Source: SSF26 sp037443945 (lineage in GTDB: Bacteria; Chloroflexota; Anaerolineae; J102). Taken from it: DNA of 64,000 nucleotides. The stretch spans positions 84,413-148,412 of the forward strand of contig JBBINH010000004.1 in NCBI GenBank assembly GCA_037443945.1, read 5' to 3'. Shown here one piece after another: positions 33,749-42,460 of this stretch. Numbering within the stretch: the stretch's first letter is position 1; every line of letters starts with the position of its first letter. Under the pieces are notes generated by a model that did no database searches, was not told the origin of the DNA, and was given only the letters and a program-made list of their open reading frames with translations. The position numbers were made by a program, and so were the translations under genes.

Positions 33749-36637
33749 TCAACCCTCCTTTCCTTCCGCCACGGCCAGCCGGGTCGGCGGCAAGAGGGGC
33801 ATCGGTTTTTCATGACGGCGACGGGTGTTCCAGATCACGCCGATGGCGACGAGGATAACCAGGGCGAGGACATAATTGGCGATCTCCCAAAAGCGGCGGT
33901 CGCTTTCCGAAAGCGGCCGCAACACGCGCGCCTGCGTCCCCCGAGCGCGGATGCCGAGGAGGTTCAAGTCCTGAACCGACCAGTCCACGGCGTTCTGGAA
34001 GAGCTGCAGGCTGTGGAGGGGGCTTTCGGGATTGAAGGTGGAGCTGATCTGGAAGACCACGTCGTTGAGGAACTCGTTGCTGGCGATGATCACGAGCCGG
34101 GCCGATTCCGGCGATTGATCGATGGTCGTGGCCTGCAGGACGGCCACGTCCGGGGTCGTACCATCGCCTGTATCTTCCGGCGCCGTCAGGGTCTTGCCTT
34201 TGAAGGCACTGGTGAAAACACCCTGCACGGCAACGGCCAGAGGCCGCGAACCGGTTTGCCCTTCGATGGGGAAGCCCAAACCGGGATACGTGACGGGGTC
34301 GGGCTGGGGATTGGCATTGGCCGTAACCCACGATTGGGGGCTGGACGAGAGCAGCACCGTGGCCTTGAGATCGGGCCGGATCGAGATGGGGGAAGCCCAA
34401 CTCAGGGTAATCGCAGGCAGATTGGCGGTGATGGGATGATCACCGGCCATGCCGTCGCGACGGATCGCCACAAACGGTGGGTAATTCAGGGCCTGGATCT
34501 CCTGGATCTGGACTCCACCCACGTTGCGGATAACCGGCACAGGGAAGGGTTCGTTTTGGGGATCCATCACCAGTGTGTTCTCCACGGTGATCCCATAGCT
34601 CGCCAGCAGGGGTTCGATGCCGTTTTGGACCGGCGAGAGGGTCAGTTGGCCGGTGAAGGTATCTTGTCCGAGGAGATAGCGGCCGGAAGCGGCGACGATA
34701 GCACCTCCCCGCATGAGGAATTGGTCGATGGCGAAACGCTGGATATCGGTCAGGTTTTGCGGCGCCACCAGCACCAGCGTATCAATGCCGGCTGGGACCT
34801 GGCCGTTGCCGAGATCGACATCGCGCACTTCGTACTCGCGAGCCAATTGTTCACGGATGGTGCGATACGTGCTCAACGGCGGTTGCATCCGGCCGAACAT
34901 ATCGGGTTGGGGCGTTTCCGGCGGTGCCCAGAAGCCGATCACCTTGAGAAAGCCGGTCGCACTGCGCTTGAGACCGGCCTCGATGGCCGTCCGCACCTCG
35001 GCTTCACTGGCGCCGGCGCCGGGGTAGATGATCTGAACCTTGTCGCCTGCCTCGAGGACCAGGTGCAAAAAGTAGGTATCGGTTGCAAAGAGCGAGGCGG
35101 CAAACGGTCGCAGCCCGTAGGTCTCGAAGAGCGATTGCGGCGTTACGGGACTGCCGGAAGCCGTGGGATCCACCTGATTGAACAGGAGCTTGCCCCGGGC
35201 CTTGCCGGCCATTTCGTTCGCCACCCGCGCCACCGTGGTCGGTACGTCGCGTAGGTCCGGCGGCAGGGTGGCCGGTGTGGTATACAGGGTAAGTCGGGCC
35301 GGTTCGTCCAGCGCCGCCAGGATGGCATCGGTGCTCTGGAAACCCTGGACGACCTTGTTGATCACGCGGGTCAGGTCGTACTCCAGATTGCGCAGCCGCA
35401 CATCCAGGGTGCCGTCCCCGCGCGGATTGACTTCGATCAGGTCCTGGAAGTTGATGACCTCGCTTTGATCGCCATAGCGGATGAGGATATCGAAATAGGC
35501 GTTGACGATGGTATCCTCGTAGCGACCGGCCACCCGGAAGGGTGTGGGCCGGATGCCGTAGGTCTGGTTGGCCTCTTCTTCCAGTTCGGGATTTCGGGTT
35601 GGGTCGACGACTTCGGCCCGTACCCGGCCGCGGCCGGCGATTTCGTACTCGCGCAACATGTCGCCGACGGTGGGGACAAGCGGTGCCAGCAGCGGATGGG
35701 TTTTTTCGCTGATGTAGGCGCGAATGAGCAGGGGTTCGGTCAGCCCGGCCAGGACATCGCGGGTGGGCTGCGAGAGACTGTACTCGCGACCCTGGGTCAG
35801 ATCCAGCCGCAATCCGTTCAGGGGGGCCAGCCAAAGGTTGAGGACGATGAGGTTGAGGCCGATGAGCAAGGTGGTCAGACCGATCCGACGCCGATAGGCC
35901 AGGGTGTTCTCGCCTTCGCTCCAGCGCTTGCTGTCCACGGAAACGGCATTGAGGACCAGGAACAGGGCGGTCAGGGCCAGGTAGTAGATCAGGTCGCGCA
36001 GATCGATGACCCCGCGCAAAATGCTCTCAAACCGACTGCCGGAGCCCAATCCGCGCAGGACCTGGGCCACGGCAGGCGGGGCGGCATTGACCACGGCCGG
36101 CGTACCGAGAAGATAGAAAATCCCCGCCACCAGGATGGCCAGGATGAGGGCCACCAGCGAGTTGTCGGTGCGGGAGGAGACGAACAAGCCGATGGCTGCA
36201 TAGGCGGCGGCCAGGAGCAAGGAGGCCAGATAGCCGCCGATGACCGGGCCCCAATCGAGATTCCCCAACAGCGAGACCGTGATGGGAATGAACAGGGTAA
36301 GGCCCAGGGCCACGGCCACCATGGTCATGACGGCCAGGAATTTGCCGATAACGAGTTGCCATGCCTCAACCGGCAGGGTGAGGAGGATTTCAAGCGTGCC
36401 CGTCTCCTCCTCGTCACTCCACTGGCGCATCGTCAAAGCCCCTACCAGGAAGATGAGCAGGAGCGGCAGACTGCGGAACAGGGGCCGCACATCGGCGATG
36501 CCGCGGGCAAAAAAGGCATTGGCCCAAAACAGCGAGAACAGGGCCAGCGCCAGAAAAACGCCGATGAAAATCAACGCCATCGGCGAACCGAAATAGGCAG
36601 CGATTTCTTTGCGGGTAAGGGACAAAGCCTGCTTCAT
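33749..36637 (-). CDS. GldF-GldG fusion: ABC-2 permease with extracytoplasmic GldG domain
   Basis: A 962-residue protein. The N-terminal ABC-2 permease part (about 1-280) has six or so helices and the GldF-like RSLPLLLIFLVGALTMRQWSDEEETGTLEILLTLPV. A large soluble GldG/IFT52-like domain (about 300-905) includes REYSLSQPTRDVLAGL and the late segment RLVIIASNEFLNDVVF. The final helix is at about 915-935. In Bacteroidota GldF and GldG are separate gliding-related proteins; fused forms in non-gliding bacteria have unknown cargo. It lies between the GldA-like ATPase gene and the DUF4340 gene. Confidence 0.9.
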   Translation of the reverse strand: MKQALSLTRKEIAAYFGSPMALIFIGVFLALALFSLFWANAFFARGIADVRPLFRSLPLLLIFLVGALTMRQWSDEEETGTLEILLTLPVEAWQLVIGKFLAVMTMVAVALGLTLFIPITVSLLGNLDWGPVIGGYLASLLLAAAYAAIGLFVSSRTDNSLVALILAILVAGIFYLLGTPAVVNAAPPAVAQVLRGLGSGSRFESILRGVIDLRDLIYYLALTALFLVLNAVSVDSKRWSEGENTLAYRRRIGLTTLLIGLNLIVLNLWLAPLNGLRLDLTQGREYSLSQPTRDVLAGLTEPLLIRAYISEKTHPLLAPLVPTVGDMLREYEIAGRGRVRAEVVDPTRNPELEEEANQTYGIRPTPFRVAGRYEDTIVNAYFDILIRYGDQSEVINFQDLIEVNPRGDGTLDVRLRNLEYDLTRVINKVVQGFQSTDAILAALDEPARLTLYTTPATLPPDLRDVPTTVARVANEMAGKARGKLLFNQVDPTASGSPVTPQSLFETYGLRPFAASLFATDTYFLHLVLEAGDKVQIIYPGAGASEAEVRTAIEAGLKRSATGFLKVIGFWAPPETPQPDMFGRMQPPLSTYRTIREQLAREYEVRDVDLGNGQVPAGIDTLVLVAPQNLTDIQRFAIDQFLMRGGAIVAASGRYLLGQDTFTGQLTLSPVQNGIEPLLASYGITVENTLVMDPQNEPFPVPVIRNVGGVQIQEIQALNYPPFVAIRRDGMAGDHPITANLPAITLSWASPISIRPDLKATVLLSSSPQSWVTANANPQPDPVTYPGLGFPIEGQTGSRPLAVAVQGVFTSAFKGKTLTAPEDTGDGTTPDVAVLQATTIDQSPESARLVIIASNEFLNDVVFQISSTFNPESPLHSLQLFQNAVDWSVQDLNLLGIRARGTQARVLRPLSESDRRFWEIANYVLALVILVAIGVIWNTRRRHEKPMPLLPPTRLAVAEGKEG

Positions 36638-36682
36638 GGCCAGCCAGGGGAGAAGGGAAGATGAGCAAGCATTCAGGACCGC

Positions 36683-37618
36683 TTAGGAAAGCCCAGGAGA
36701 ACTTGCCAACTCATTGAAGACGGCTTCCAGGGTGCGTGTTTCGCGACGCAGTTCGCGCACCGGCCATCCCTGAGCCTGGGCGAGACGGTAAATGGCCCAG
36801 GTGAGATCGCGACCGTCGGCCTGGCGGGCAAAGACGCGATAGGCCGGAAACCCATCGACCGAACGCTCGGCGCGCACCTCGCCGATTCCGTCCAGCTCGC
36901 GCAGGGCCTTGGCAACGCCATCCGTCGCCTCTTGCAAGACGAGGACGGCGCTGCTCGTCGCCGCCAGCTCGGTCAGGCGAGCATCGGCCCGCACGCGACC
37001 GTTCATCAGGATAATGACCCGATCGCAGACCTGTTCCACTTCGGGCAGAATGTGGGTCGAGAGTAGAACGGTGCTGTGTTGGGCTAACTGCCGGATCAGG
37101 TTGCGGATCTCGATGATCTGGGTGGGGTCGAGACCGACGGTCGGCTCATCCAGGATGAGCAGCCGGGGCCGATGGAGGATGGCCTGGGCCAGGCCCACGC
37201 GTTGGCGATAGCCCTTGCTCAATTCCCCGATACGCCGGGTGAGGTGGGTTTCCAGGCCGGTGGCATAGACGGCGGCGGAAATACAGGCCCTTTGCTCTTC
37301 CGGCGGGATGCGCCGCAGATCGGCCATGAGCTTAAGATAGCCCTGCACCGACAGCTCATGATACAAGGGCGCATTCTCGGGCAGATAACCGATAAGCGCC
37401 TGGACCTCATGGCGTTGGCTCAACACATCGCATCCGGCAATGGTGGCCGTGCCCTCGTCGGGCTGCAGATAGCCGGTGAGGATTTTCATCAACGTCGTCT
37501 TACCGGCCCCGTTGGGCCCCAACAGACCGACGATCTCGCCGCGTTGGATGGTGAACGAGACATCGTCCAATGCCTGAATCTCGCCGTAGGCTTTCGAGAG
37601 ATGGGAGACGACGATCAC
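36683..37618 (-). CDS. GldA-like ABC transporter ATP-binding protein
   Basis: A 311-residue ATPase of the GldA/CcmA group: Walker A GPNGAGKTT, YLPENAPLYHELSVQGYL, signature LSKGYRQRVGLAQA, Walker B LLILDEPTVGLD, switch His in LLSTHILPEVE. A C-terminal alpha/beta extension follows (about 220-305). GTG at 37618 is chosen as start because GGAGG lies six bases upstream. The gene opens the GldA, GldFG, DUF4340 operon and presumably energises the GldFG permease. Confidence 0.93.
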   Translation of the reverse strand: MIVVSHLSKAYGEIQALDDVSFTIQRGEIVGLLGPNGAGKTTLMKILTGYLQPDEGTATIAGCDVLSQRHEVQALIGYLPENAPLYHELSVQGYLKLMADLRRIPPEEQRACISAAVYATGLETHLTRRIGELSKGYRQRVGLAQAILHRPRLLILDEPTVGLDPTQIIEIRNLIRQLAQHSTVLLSTHILPEVEQVCDRVIILMNGRVRADARLTELAATSSAVLVLQEATDGVAKALRELDGIGEVRAERSVDGFPAYRVFARQADGRDLTWAIYRLAQAQGWPVRELRRETRTLEAVFNELASSPGLS

Positions 37619-37710
37619 AGCTGTCCTCCAAAAATCAGCCCCGCCTCCGGAATGCCGGGCATCGGTAAGGGCAGGGCTTGATACACAACCAGGTAAAGGC
37701 AAGCCCTTCG

Positions 37711-37740
37711 ATTGTACATAACCCGGACGGAATAGGCAAA
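37711..37740 (-). promoter_or_regulatory. Promoter candidate for the GldA operon (TTTGCC-18-TACAAT)
   Basis: On the minus strand TTTGCC (37735-37740) and TACAAT (37711-37716) are 18 bases apart, about 93 bases before the GTG start. The fit is moderate. I see nothing else in the 37619-37882 gap. Confidence 0.35.
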
Positions 37741-37882
37741 GCCAATACGCCCAAACCGGCAGACCTGCAGCTCCTTCAGGGTGTTCACGGCTGCTCGGTC
37801 ACACCGCAAAACCAGGCCGGCACGGCTGCCCGGCTCCATTCTGCCACGCCGTTCCAACCCGGTGATGGTTACGGCGAGAGGA

Positions 37883-38407
37883 CTACGATGCCAGCGCCTT
37901 GACCAGCTCGCGGTTGAAGGCGGGGATATCCGGCACCACGCGACCCCAGACGATGTTGCCGTCGCGGAAGGCGGCCTCATCCACCCAGGTGGCCCCGGCG
38001 TTGATGAGGTCGTCTTTGATGCCCAGCGAACCCGTGGCACGGTGTCCGGCCACAATGCGGGCAGAAATGCCCACAAGGCCGGCATGACAGATCATGCCTA
38101 CGATTTTGCCCTGCTCGTAGAGGCCTCGGACCAGAGACGTGACCGCTTCGTAGCGGCGCAGTTTATCGGGCGCCCAGCCGCCGGGAATGACGACGGCATC
38201 GAACCGATCCGGGTCGACATCGGCGGCCGCCACCTCGGCCGCGGCTGTCAGGCCACCGCTTTTGCTGCGATAGACCTCGCCCGCCTTCAGCCCCACCACG
38301 GTCACCTGCGCGCCCTCCTCCAGCAAGCGCATGTAAACCGCCCAAAATTCCAGGTCCTCAAACTCGGGACCGACCAAAAAGGCAATCCGTTTGCCGGTTA
38401 GCAGCAT
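37883..38407 (-). CDS. DJ-1/PfpI family protein
   Basis: A 174-residue DJ-1/PfpI-superfamily protein with Glu17 in FEDLE, the elbow cysteine Cys107 with His108 in MICHAG, and GGWAPDKLRR. Family members act as glyoxalases/deglycases, chaperones or peptidases; the activity here is undetermined. AGGAGG precedes the ATG. It is divergent from the toxin-antitoxin pair, with only 49 bases between them. Confidence 0.9.
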   Translation of the reverse strand: MLLTGKRIAFLVGPEFEDLEFWAVYMRLLEEGAQVTVVGLKAGEVYRSKSGGLTAAAEVAAADVDPDRFDAVVIPGGWAPDKLRRYEAVTSLVRGLYEQGKIVGMICHAGLVGISARIVAGHRATGSLGIKDDLINAGATWVDEAAFRDGNIVWGRVVPDIPAFNRELVKALAS

Positions 38408-38445
38408 GATGACCTCCTGAGTTGACGAGGGAACGAAGGGATATT

Positions 38446-38453
38446 ACCATGGT
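38446..38453. promoter_or_regulatory. Small palindrome at the toxin-antitoxin start
   Basis: ACCATGGT is a perfect 8-bp palindrome ending three bases before the antitoxin ATG. RHH antitoxins usually bind such repeats to repress their own operon; the match is short, so this is tentative. Confidence 0.25.
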
Positions 38454-38456
38454 CGC

Positions 38457-38690
38457 ATGAAAATCAAAACCTCGATCACCCTTTCCGCCGACCTGCTCAG
38501 GGCCGTGGATGCCCACGCCGAGCAAACCGGCCAGAACCGCTCCGAATTCATCGAGACGGCCGTGCGCGCTTTTGTGCAGCAACTGGAACGGGCCGAACAA
38601 CACACCGCCGACCTGATCCGCATCAACCGGCATGCCGAAGCCCTCAACCGCGCTACCCTGGCGGCCTTGGGCCAGGAGGAGATCGGGTGA
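38457..38690 (+). CDS. Ribbon-helix-helix antitoxin
   Basis: A 77-residue protein. The N-terminal ribbon-helix-helix (KIKTSITLSADLLRAVDAHAEQTGQNRSEFIETAVRAF) gives DNA binding and dimerisation. The C-terminal helix (about 45-77) would wrap the toxin. The stop codon overlaps the GTG start of a MazF-like toxin gene, the usual antitoxin-first order. It would neutralise the toxin and autoregulate the pair. Confidence 0.85.
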   Translation: MKIKTSITLSADLLRAVDAHAEQTGQNRSEFIETAVRAFVQQLERAEQHTADLIRINRHAEALNRATLAALGQEEIG

Positions 38691-39004
38691 AACGGGGGGA
38701 AATCTACCGGCTGCAGCGCCAGGGACGACGGCCGACCTTATTCGTGATCCTCAGCCGTCAGGCGGTGTGCGATTCGGCCTATGCCACCGTCATCTGTGCA
38801 CCGATCCTGGATACCTACATCGGTCTGCACACCCAGGTGCCGTTGCACGCGGAAAAAGGAACGACGCCCTGGGGATGCATTCATCTGGATGCCCTGGTCA
38901 GTCTGCCCAAGGCCTGGCTGACCGACTGCGTGGCCGTGCTCACACCGGCCAAACTGGCCGAGGTCGAACGGGCACTGCGCTTGGCCCTGGATTTGCCGGA
39001 TTAG
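38687..39004 (+). CDS. MazF/PemK-like toxin
   Basis: A 105-residue protein of the MazF/PemK endoribonuclease fold. It starts KRGEIYRL, has GRRPTLFVILSRQAVCDS and VICAPI, and closes with the helix LTPAKLAEVERALRLAL. The canonical RPxlVls pattern is seen as RRPTLFVILS. It would cut mRNA at short motifs when free of the antitoxin. Start GTG in a GTGA overlap implies coupled translation. The last four bases overlap the 3' end of the convergent methyltransferase-like gene. Confidence 0.83.
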   Translation: MKRGEIYRLQRQGRRPTLFVILSRQAVCDSAYATVICAPILDTYIGLHTQVPLHAEKGTTPWGCIHLDALVSLPKAWLTDCVAVLTPAKLAEVERALRLALDLPD

Positions 39005-39633
39005 ACCTCGGTGCACGAGGGGCAACCCTCGACATCCTGAACCACGGCCAGGGTTGCGGCCGTTATCCGAGCCGGGTCCGTCTCGCGAAAACCGACGGCG
39101 CCACAACGACGACAGGCATACCAGCCCATCGTCAGCGCTGCCCAGGGCAGGGCCGGTGCCAGGTCGATGACCTCGACATCCAGGTGCCAGCGCGCATTCG
39201 TGATCAACCGGCGACAGCCGGCCGCGCGTAACCGGGCCACATAATGGCGATAGTGGCGACAGTGGCGCATCAGCAACACGGCCACGGTGACCCCGGATGG
39301 AATGGGCGTCAGGCGGGCATCGGTACACACCACCTCCAGATTGGCAGGCAGTGGTTCCGTGGCCAACGCCAGGACCTCAGGCCGTCGTTCCCAGGCGATC
39401 ACACGCCGGGCTATGGCGGCCATCCGGCGCGCCAGGCGTAGGTCGCCGGCGCCGATGTCCAGCACCACATCCTCCGGCCCGATGGCGGCCAACACGGCCT
39501 GATAGGTGACCTCATCATAGGGCGCCCAGGCCGCCTCCCAGGGATCGAGGAGGGGCGCGCCGGCGACCGTCGTCTCCGGGCTTAGGCCATGCGCGCCATG
39601 CGGAAGAGCCACAGGGCCAGAAACACCCCCCAT
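39001..39633 (-). CDS. SAM-dependent methyltransferase-like protein with zinc-ribbon-like tail
   Basis: A 210-residue protein. Motif I of class I methyltransferases is seen in EDVVLDIGAGDLRLARRMAA, followed by VIAWERRPEVL. The C-terminus holds two Cys pairs (CRRCGAVGF and CPSC), suggesting a zinc ribbon. The substrate is unknown. The open frame overlaps the sdhD-like gene by 52 bases; the true start could be an internal GTG near 39612. It is last in the glycerol/Sdh-like run. Confidence 0.65.
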   Translation of the reverse strand: MGGVSGPVALPHGAHGLSPETTVAGAPLLDPWEAAWAPYDEVTYQAVLAAIGPEDVVLDIGAGDLRLARRMAAIARRVIAWERRPEVLALATEPLPANLEVVCTDARLTPIPSGVTVAVLLMRHCRHYRHYVARLRAAGCRRLITNARWHLDVEVIDLAPALPWAALTMGWYACRRCGAVGFRETDPARITAATLAVVQDVEGCPSCTEV

Positions 39634-39950
39634 CCCACGATAATAACGCCGACGACGGTCAGGACTTGCGTGACAAGCCCTTTCTGTCGTTCGTTCAACG
39701 GCAGGTCGAACAGGATGGCGCGCACACCCACCATGGCATGATACGTCACCACCACCAGGAACAGGATCTCGATGGTGACCACCAGCGGGTTACCGATGTA
39801 GTCCAGCACCTGTTCGTAGGTGCGCAGCCCTCCCTCCACCACGAAATGATGGACGATCATGTGCAGCGAGAGCAAGATGACCAACAAAACCCCGGTGATG
39901 GCCTGCCCGATCCATGTCCCCGATCGGCGTTTTTCTTCGATGCTGCGCAT
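39582..39950 (-). CDS. SdhD-like membrane anchor subunit
   Basis: A 122-residue protein with three membrane helices (about 14-33, 55-75, 90-112). A heme-ligand-type histidine cluster lies in helix 1 (LSLHMIVHHFVV), and another His in TYHAMVGVRAILFD is typical of succinate:quinone oxidoreductase anchors. It would hold heme b and the quinone site with the SdhC-like protein. The ATG at 39950 follows GAGGTG. It starts 7 bases after the SdhC-like stop. Whether its partner flavoprotein is SdhA or the neighbouring GlpA is open. Confidence 0.82.
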   Translation of the reverse strand: MRSIEEKRRSGTWIGQAITGVLLVILLSLHMIVHHFVVEGGLRTYEQVLDYIGNPLVVTIEILFLVVVTYHAMVGVRAILFDLPLNERQKGLVTQVLTVVGVIIVGWGVFLALWLFRMARMA

Positions 39951-39957
39951 AGTCACC

Positions 39958-40356
39958 TCACTTGCTGAAGACCAGCCAGCCGCTATAAACCAGGAGAAGC
40001 AAGGCCACGGCCATCAAAGTCCAGAAAAGGCCTTTGTGCGATTGCGTGCCGAAACCCAGGCCGATGATCGTCACCCGCAGGCCGTTGAGCATGTGGATAA
40101 GAATGCCGGCGATCAAGACGACATCCAGAGCCAACACCCAGGGTGCCTTCATGGTCTGGATCAGGCTATCCCAGCCGGCTGGTCCGCGCAGCAGATTGCC
40201 GATCACCACCATGTGCAGCAACAGATACACCACCAGACCGATACCGGTAATGCGCATCAGCACAAAGGCCAGAAACCCGGCCGAACGTTTGAGGGGATTG
40301 AACCACGCCTGCACGACGCGGGCAACGGGTGATTTGTGGGGCATGGGCATGGCCAT
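39958..40356 (-). CDS. SdhC-like cytochrome b subunit
   Basis: A 132-residue protein with three helices (about 30-50, 65-95, 110-130). The family pattern is SAGFLAFVLMRITGIGLVVYLLLHMVVIGNL, where the His is a probable heme ligand. LIHMLNGLRVTIIGLG follows in helix 2. The ATG at 40356 is preceded by GGGAGGAT and lies 10 bases after the SdhB-like stop. With the SdhD-like protein it forms a two-subunit anchor. Confidence 0.85.
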   Translation of the reverse strand: MAMPMPHKSPVARVVQAWFNPLKRSAGFLAFVLMRITGIGLVVYLLLHMVVIGNLLRGPAGWDSLIQTMKAPWVLALDVVLIAGILIHMLNGLRVTIIGLGFGTQSHKGLFWTLMAVALLLLVYSGWLVFSK

Positions 40357-40366
40357 AGGGCTTTGC

Positions 40367-41110
40367 TTATCCTCCCTTGAAGAAACGCTTGACCTTGGCG
40401 ACCACCAACTCACGACGCAAGGCCATGATTTTGTGGCCCGGATTCACATCGCTGGGACACACGGCGCTGCACTCCATGGCGCTGTGGCAACGCCAAACCC
40501 CGTTATCGTGGTCCACATCGGCAAAGACCTCGGCCGGGCTGCGCTCGCCTGTTACCAGGGCCCGATAGGCAGCGGCCAATCCGGCCGGACCGATGAACGC
40601 CGGGTTGGTATTGGCCACCGGACAGGCCGACAGACAGAGATTGCATTCAATGCAGTCTTCGTAACGGCTAAACCGCTCGACCCCGGGGGGCGTTTCGGCC
40701 TCGGGGTTGAACTCGCTGGCCCGCACCAGCCGCATGCCGGCCGGCGCAAAATGCCCGGCAAACGGCGTCATATCCACAACCAGGTCGGCGATCGGCGGCG
40801 CCGCTGCCAGCGGTTCCACCACGACCACATCGCCGCCCTGCTCGAGCAACCGGGCCACGCAGCCCAACTGTTCGCGGCCGTTGATGCGCATGCCGCACGT
40901 GCCGCAAGAGGCATGATGACAGGAATGGCGATAGAGCAAGGTGCCGTCCTGGGTTGCCCGGATCTCCTCCAGCGCATCCAGCACCGTGGTCACGGCATTG
41001 GCCTGAACTTGAAAGGTGTCATAGCGCGGGGGATCGATGGTGCCCGGTTTGTAACGCCAAACCTTGAGTGTAATCGTTTTATTTTGGCCAAAAAGCCCGT
41101 TGTTATTCAT
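40367..41110 (-). CDS. SdhB/FrdB-like iron-sulfur subunit
   Basis: A 247-residue iron-sulfur protein. The N-terminal plant-type [2Fe-2S] domain has CHHASCGTCGMRINGREQLGC. The C-terminal domain has a [4Fe-4S] motif CIECNLCLSACP and a [3Fe-4S]-type motif CHSAMECSAVCPSDVNP. These pass electrons from a flavoprotein to the membrane quinone. The start at 41110 is assumed; a GTG at 41131 is possible. The first 100 bases and the upstream gap are AT-rich. No sdhA is adjacent; the gene upstream is a GlpA-type dehydrogenase. Confidence 0.9.
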   Translation of the reverse strand: MNNNGLFGQNKTITLKVWRYKPGTIDPPRYDTFQVQANAVTTVLDALEEIRATQDGTLLYRHSCHHASCGTCGMRINGREQLGCVARLLEQGGDVVVVEPLAAAPPIADLVVDMTPFAGHFAPAGMRLVRASEFNPEAETPPGVERFSRYEDCIECNLCLSACPVANTNPAFIGPAGLAAAYRALVTGERSPAEVFADVDHDNGVWRCHSAMECSAVCPSDVNPGHKIMALRRELVVAKVKRFFKGG

Positions 41111-41152
41111 AACAACATGCTCTTTTCGCACTGATTGTAACTATACTGTCCA

Positions 41153-41181
41153 ATACAGACTCATCGGCTTGTGAGTCGCAA
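41153..41181 (-). promoter_or_regulatory. Weak internal promoter candidate before the SdhB-like gene
   Basis: TTGCGA (41176-41181) and TGTATT (41153-41158) are 17 bases apart on the minus strand. If it works, the Sdh-like genes can be expressed apart from the glycerol genes. The -10 is poor. Confidence 0.3.
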
Positions 41182-41197
41182 AAATGGATGATTTTAA

Positions 41198-41213
41198 GCG
41201 ATTCGCAAATCGC
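41198..41213. promoter_or_regulatory. Inverted repeat in the glpA-sdhB gap
   Basis: GCGATT / AATCGC with a 4-base loop lies just downstream of the GlpA-like gene. There is no U-run directly after it, so it may be an mRNA processing or operator site rather than a full terminator. Confidence 0.3.
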
Positions 41214-41231
41214 CTGCTTGGCTATTGCGTT

Positions 41232-42398
41232 TTACTGATAATAAGCCCAATAAGGCAATAAAACGACGTCTTTCGTCCGACACGGGGCATCAATGCCCAA
41301 TTTGGCACAGACCACATCGGCCGTGGCCTCGGCCATGGCGCGCATGGTCGTGCCTTTGCCGCCGGAGATGGTAACCAGACCTTCGACCCCATCGCGCACC
41401 TTGTGGTCGAAGCACTTGAACGTGCGGGGCAGGGCGCGGCCTTCCTGGGCGCTGCCTTCGGCGATCAACGGCCGGGCCGCCGACCAGGCCGCCCGCATGG
41501 GGGCATGGCGCACCGCCGGGATCAGCTCGCCGCCCTTCTCAAACATCAGCCGGACATGGTCTTCGGGCAGGCCTAACCGGTCCGGGTCCTCAACCGTCCA
41601 CGATGTCGTGCCGATGACCGATAGCCCCCGCTGGGGCACGATGATGTCTCCGTCCGAGGGCTTGTTGAGGCGGTTGATGACCATGTTGCACCAGCGCCCG
41701 CGCACGGCGACCATCACGCCCGGCGTCGGCTTGACAGGCACGCGTGCCCCTGCCATCTCGCTGACCTTTTCGGCCCAGGCGCCTGTGGCATTGACCACGA
41801 TGTCGGCTTTGATGTCGTATTCCTGGCCTGTCACGTGGGAACGCACCCGCACGCCGGTCACGATCCCGGCCGTGCGCAACATGCCGATAACCTCGGTATA
41901 GGGACGGATGTCGGCGCCGTTGTGTTTGGCCGTGGCAAAAAAGCGCATGGGCAACCGCCAGCAGTCCATCGTCGCATCGGGGACCTGCACCCCCAGTTTG
42001 ACCTGGGGATTGATATGGGGCTCCAGGCGTTTGACCTGTTGGGCCGTCAGCACCCGGGTGGGAATATGGCAGGCTTCGCAGCCGGCCAGGAATTTCTCCA
42101 GGTAAGCCACGTCGTCATCGGTAATGGCCACGAACAGGCCGTCGTTCTCCTCAAACGAACCGGGCGCGATCTTGCGCAGGATCCGGTTCTCTTCGATGCA
42201 TTCGATGGCCGACTCTTGATCGTTGACGGCGTAGCGACCGCCGCTATGCAACAGACCGTGATGCCGACCCGCCGTCCCCGATGTCAGTTCGCCACGCTCC
42301 ACCAAGGTGACTTTCAGACCGCGCAGGGTCAGGTCGTGGACCAGAGCCGCTCCGGTGGAACCACCGCCGATAACCACCACATGGAATTGGGTTGCCAT
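41232..42398 (-). CDS. glpA: FAD-dependent glycerol-3-phosphate dehydrogenase (GlpA-type, short)
   Basis: A 388-residue DAO-family flavoprotein oxidising sn-glycerol-3-phosphate to dihydroxyacetone phosphate. It has the FAD motif VVVIGGGSTGAALVHDLTLRG, the GlpA/GlpD stretch LTSGTAGRHHGLLHSGGRYA, VNATGAWAEKV, and TISGGKGTTMRAMAEATAD at the end. E. coli GlpA is about 540 residues with a C-terminal [2Fe-2S]/BFD-like domain; that domain is absent here. No glpB or glpC is nearby. Instead the next three genes encode SdhB-, SdhC- and SdhD-like subunits. It sits 62 bases after glpK. Confidence 0.88.
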   Translation of the reverse strand: MATQFHVVVIGGGSTGAALVHDLTLRGLKVTLVERGELTSGTAGRHHGLLHSGGRYAVNDQESAIECIEENRILRKIAPGSFEENDGLFVAITDDDVAYLEKFLAGCEACHIPTRVLTAQQVKRLEPHINPQVKLGVQVPDATMDCWRLPMRFFATAKHNGADIRPYTEVIGMLRTAGIVTGVRVRSHVTGQEYDIKADIVVNATGAWAEKVSEMAGARVPVKPTPGVMVAVRGRWCNMVINRLNKPSDGDIIVPQRGLSVIGTTSWTVEDPDRLGLPEDHVRLMFEKGGELIPAVRHAPMRAAWSAARPLIAEGSAQEGRALPRTFKCFDHKVRDGVEGLVTISGGKGTTMRAMAEATADVVCAKLGIDAPCRTKDVVLLPYWAYYQ

Positions 42399-42460
42399 AG
42401 CTCAAGAGAAAAGGGGGATCGGCATCGGCCGACGCCGATCCCCACGGCGTGGAAAACGCT

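Noticed and set aside
32930..35254. A 774-codon plus-strand open frame
   Set aside because: Antisense to the GldFG fusion and DUF4340 genes, with no recognisable motif; a shadow frame.
41232..42398. Reading the flavoprotein next to sdhB as SdhA
   Set aside because: It lacks the SdhA covalent-flavin histidine context and fumarate-site motifs, and carries the GlpA/GlpD signature SGTAGRHHGLLHSGGRYA.
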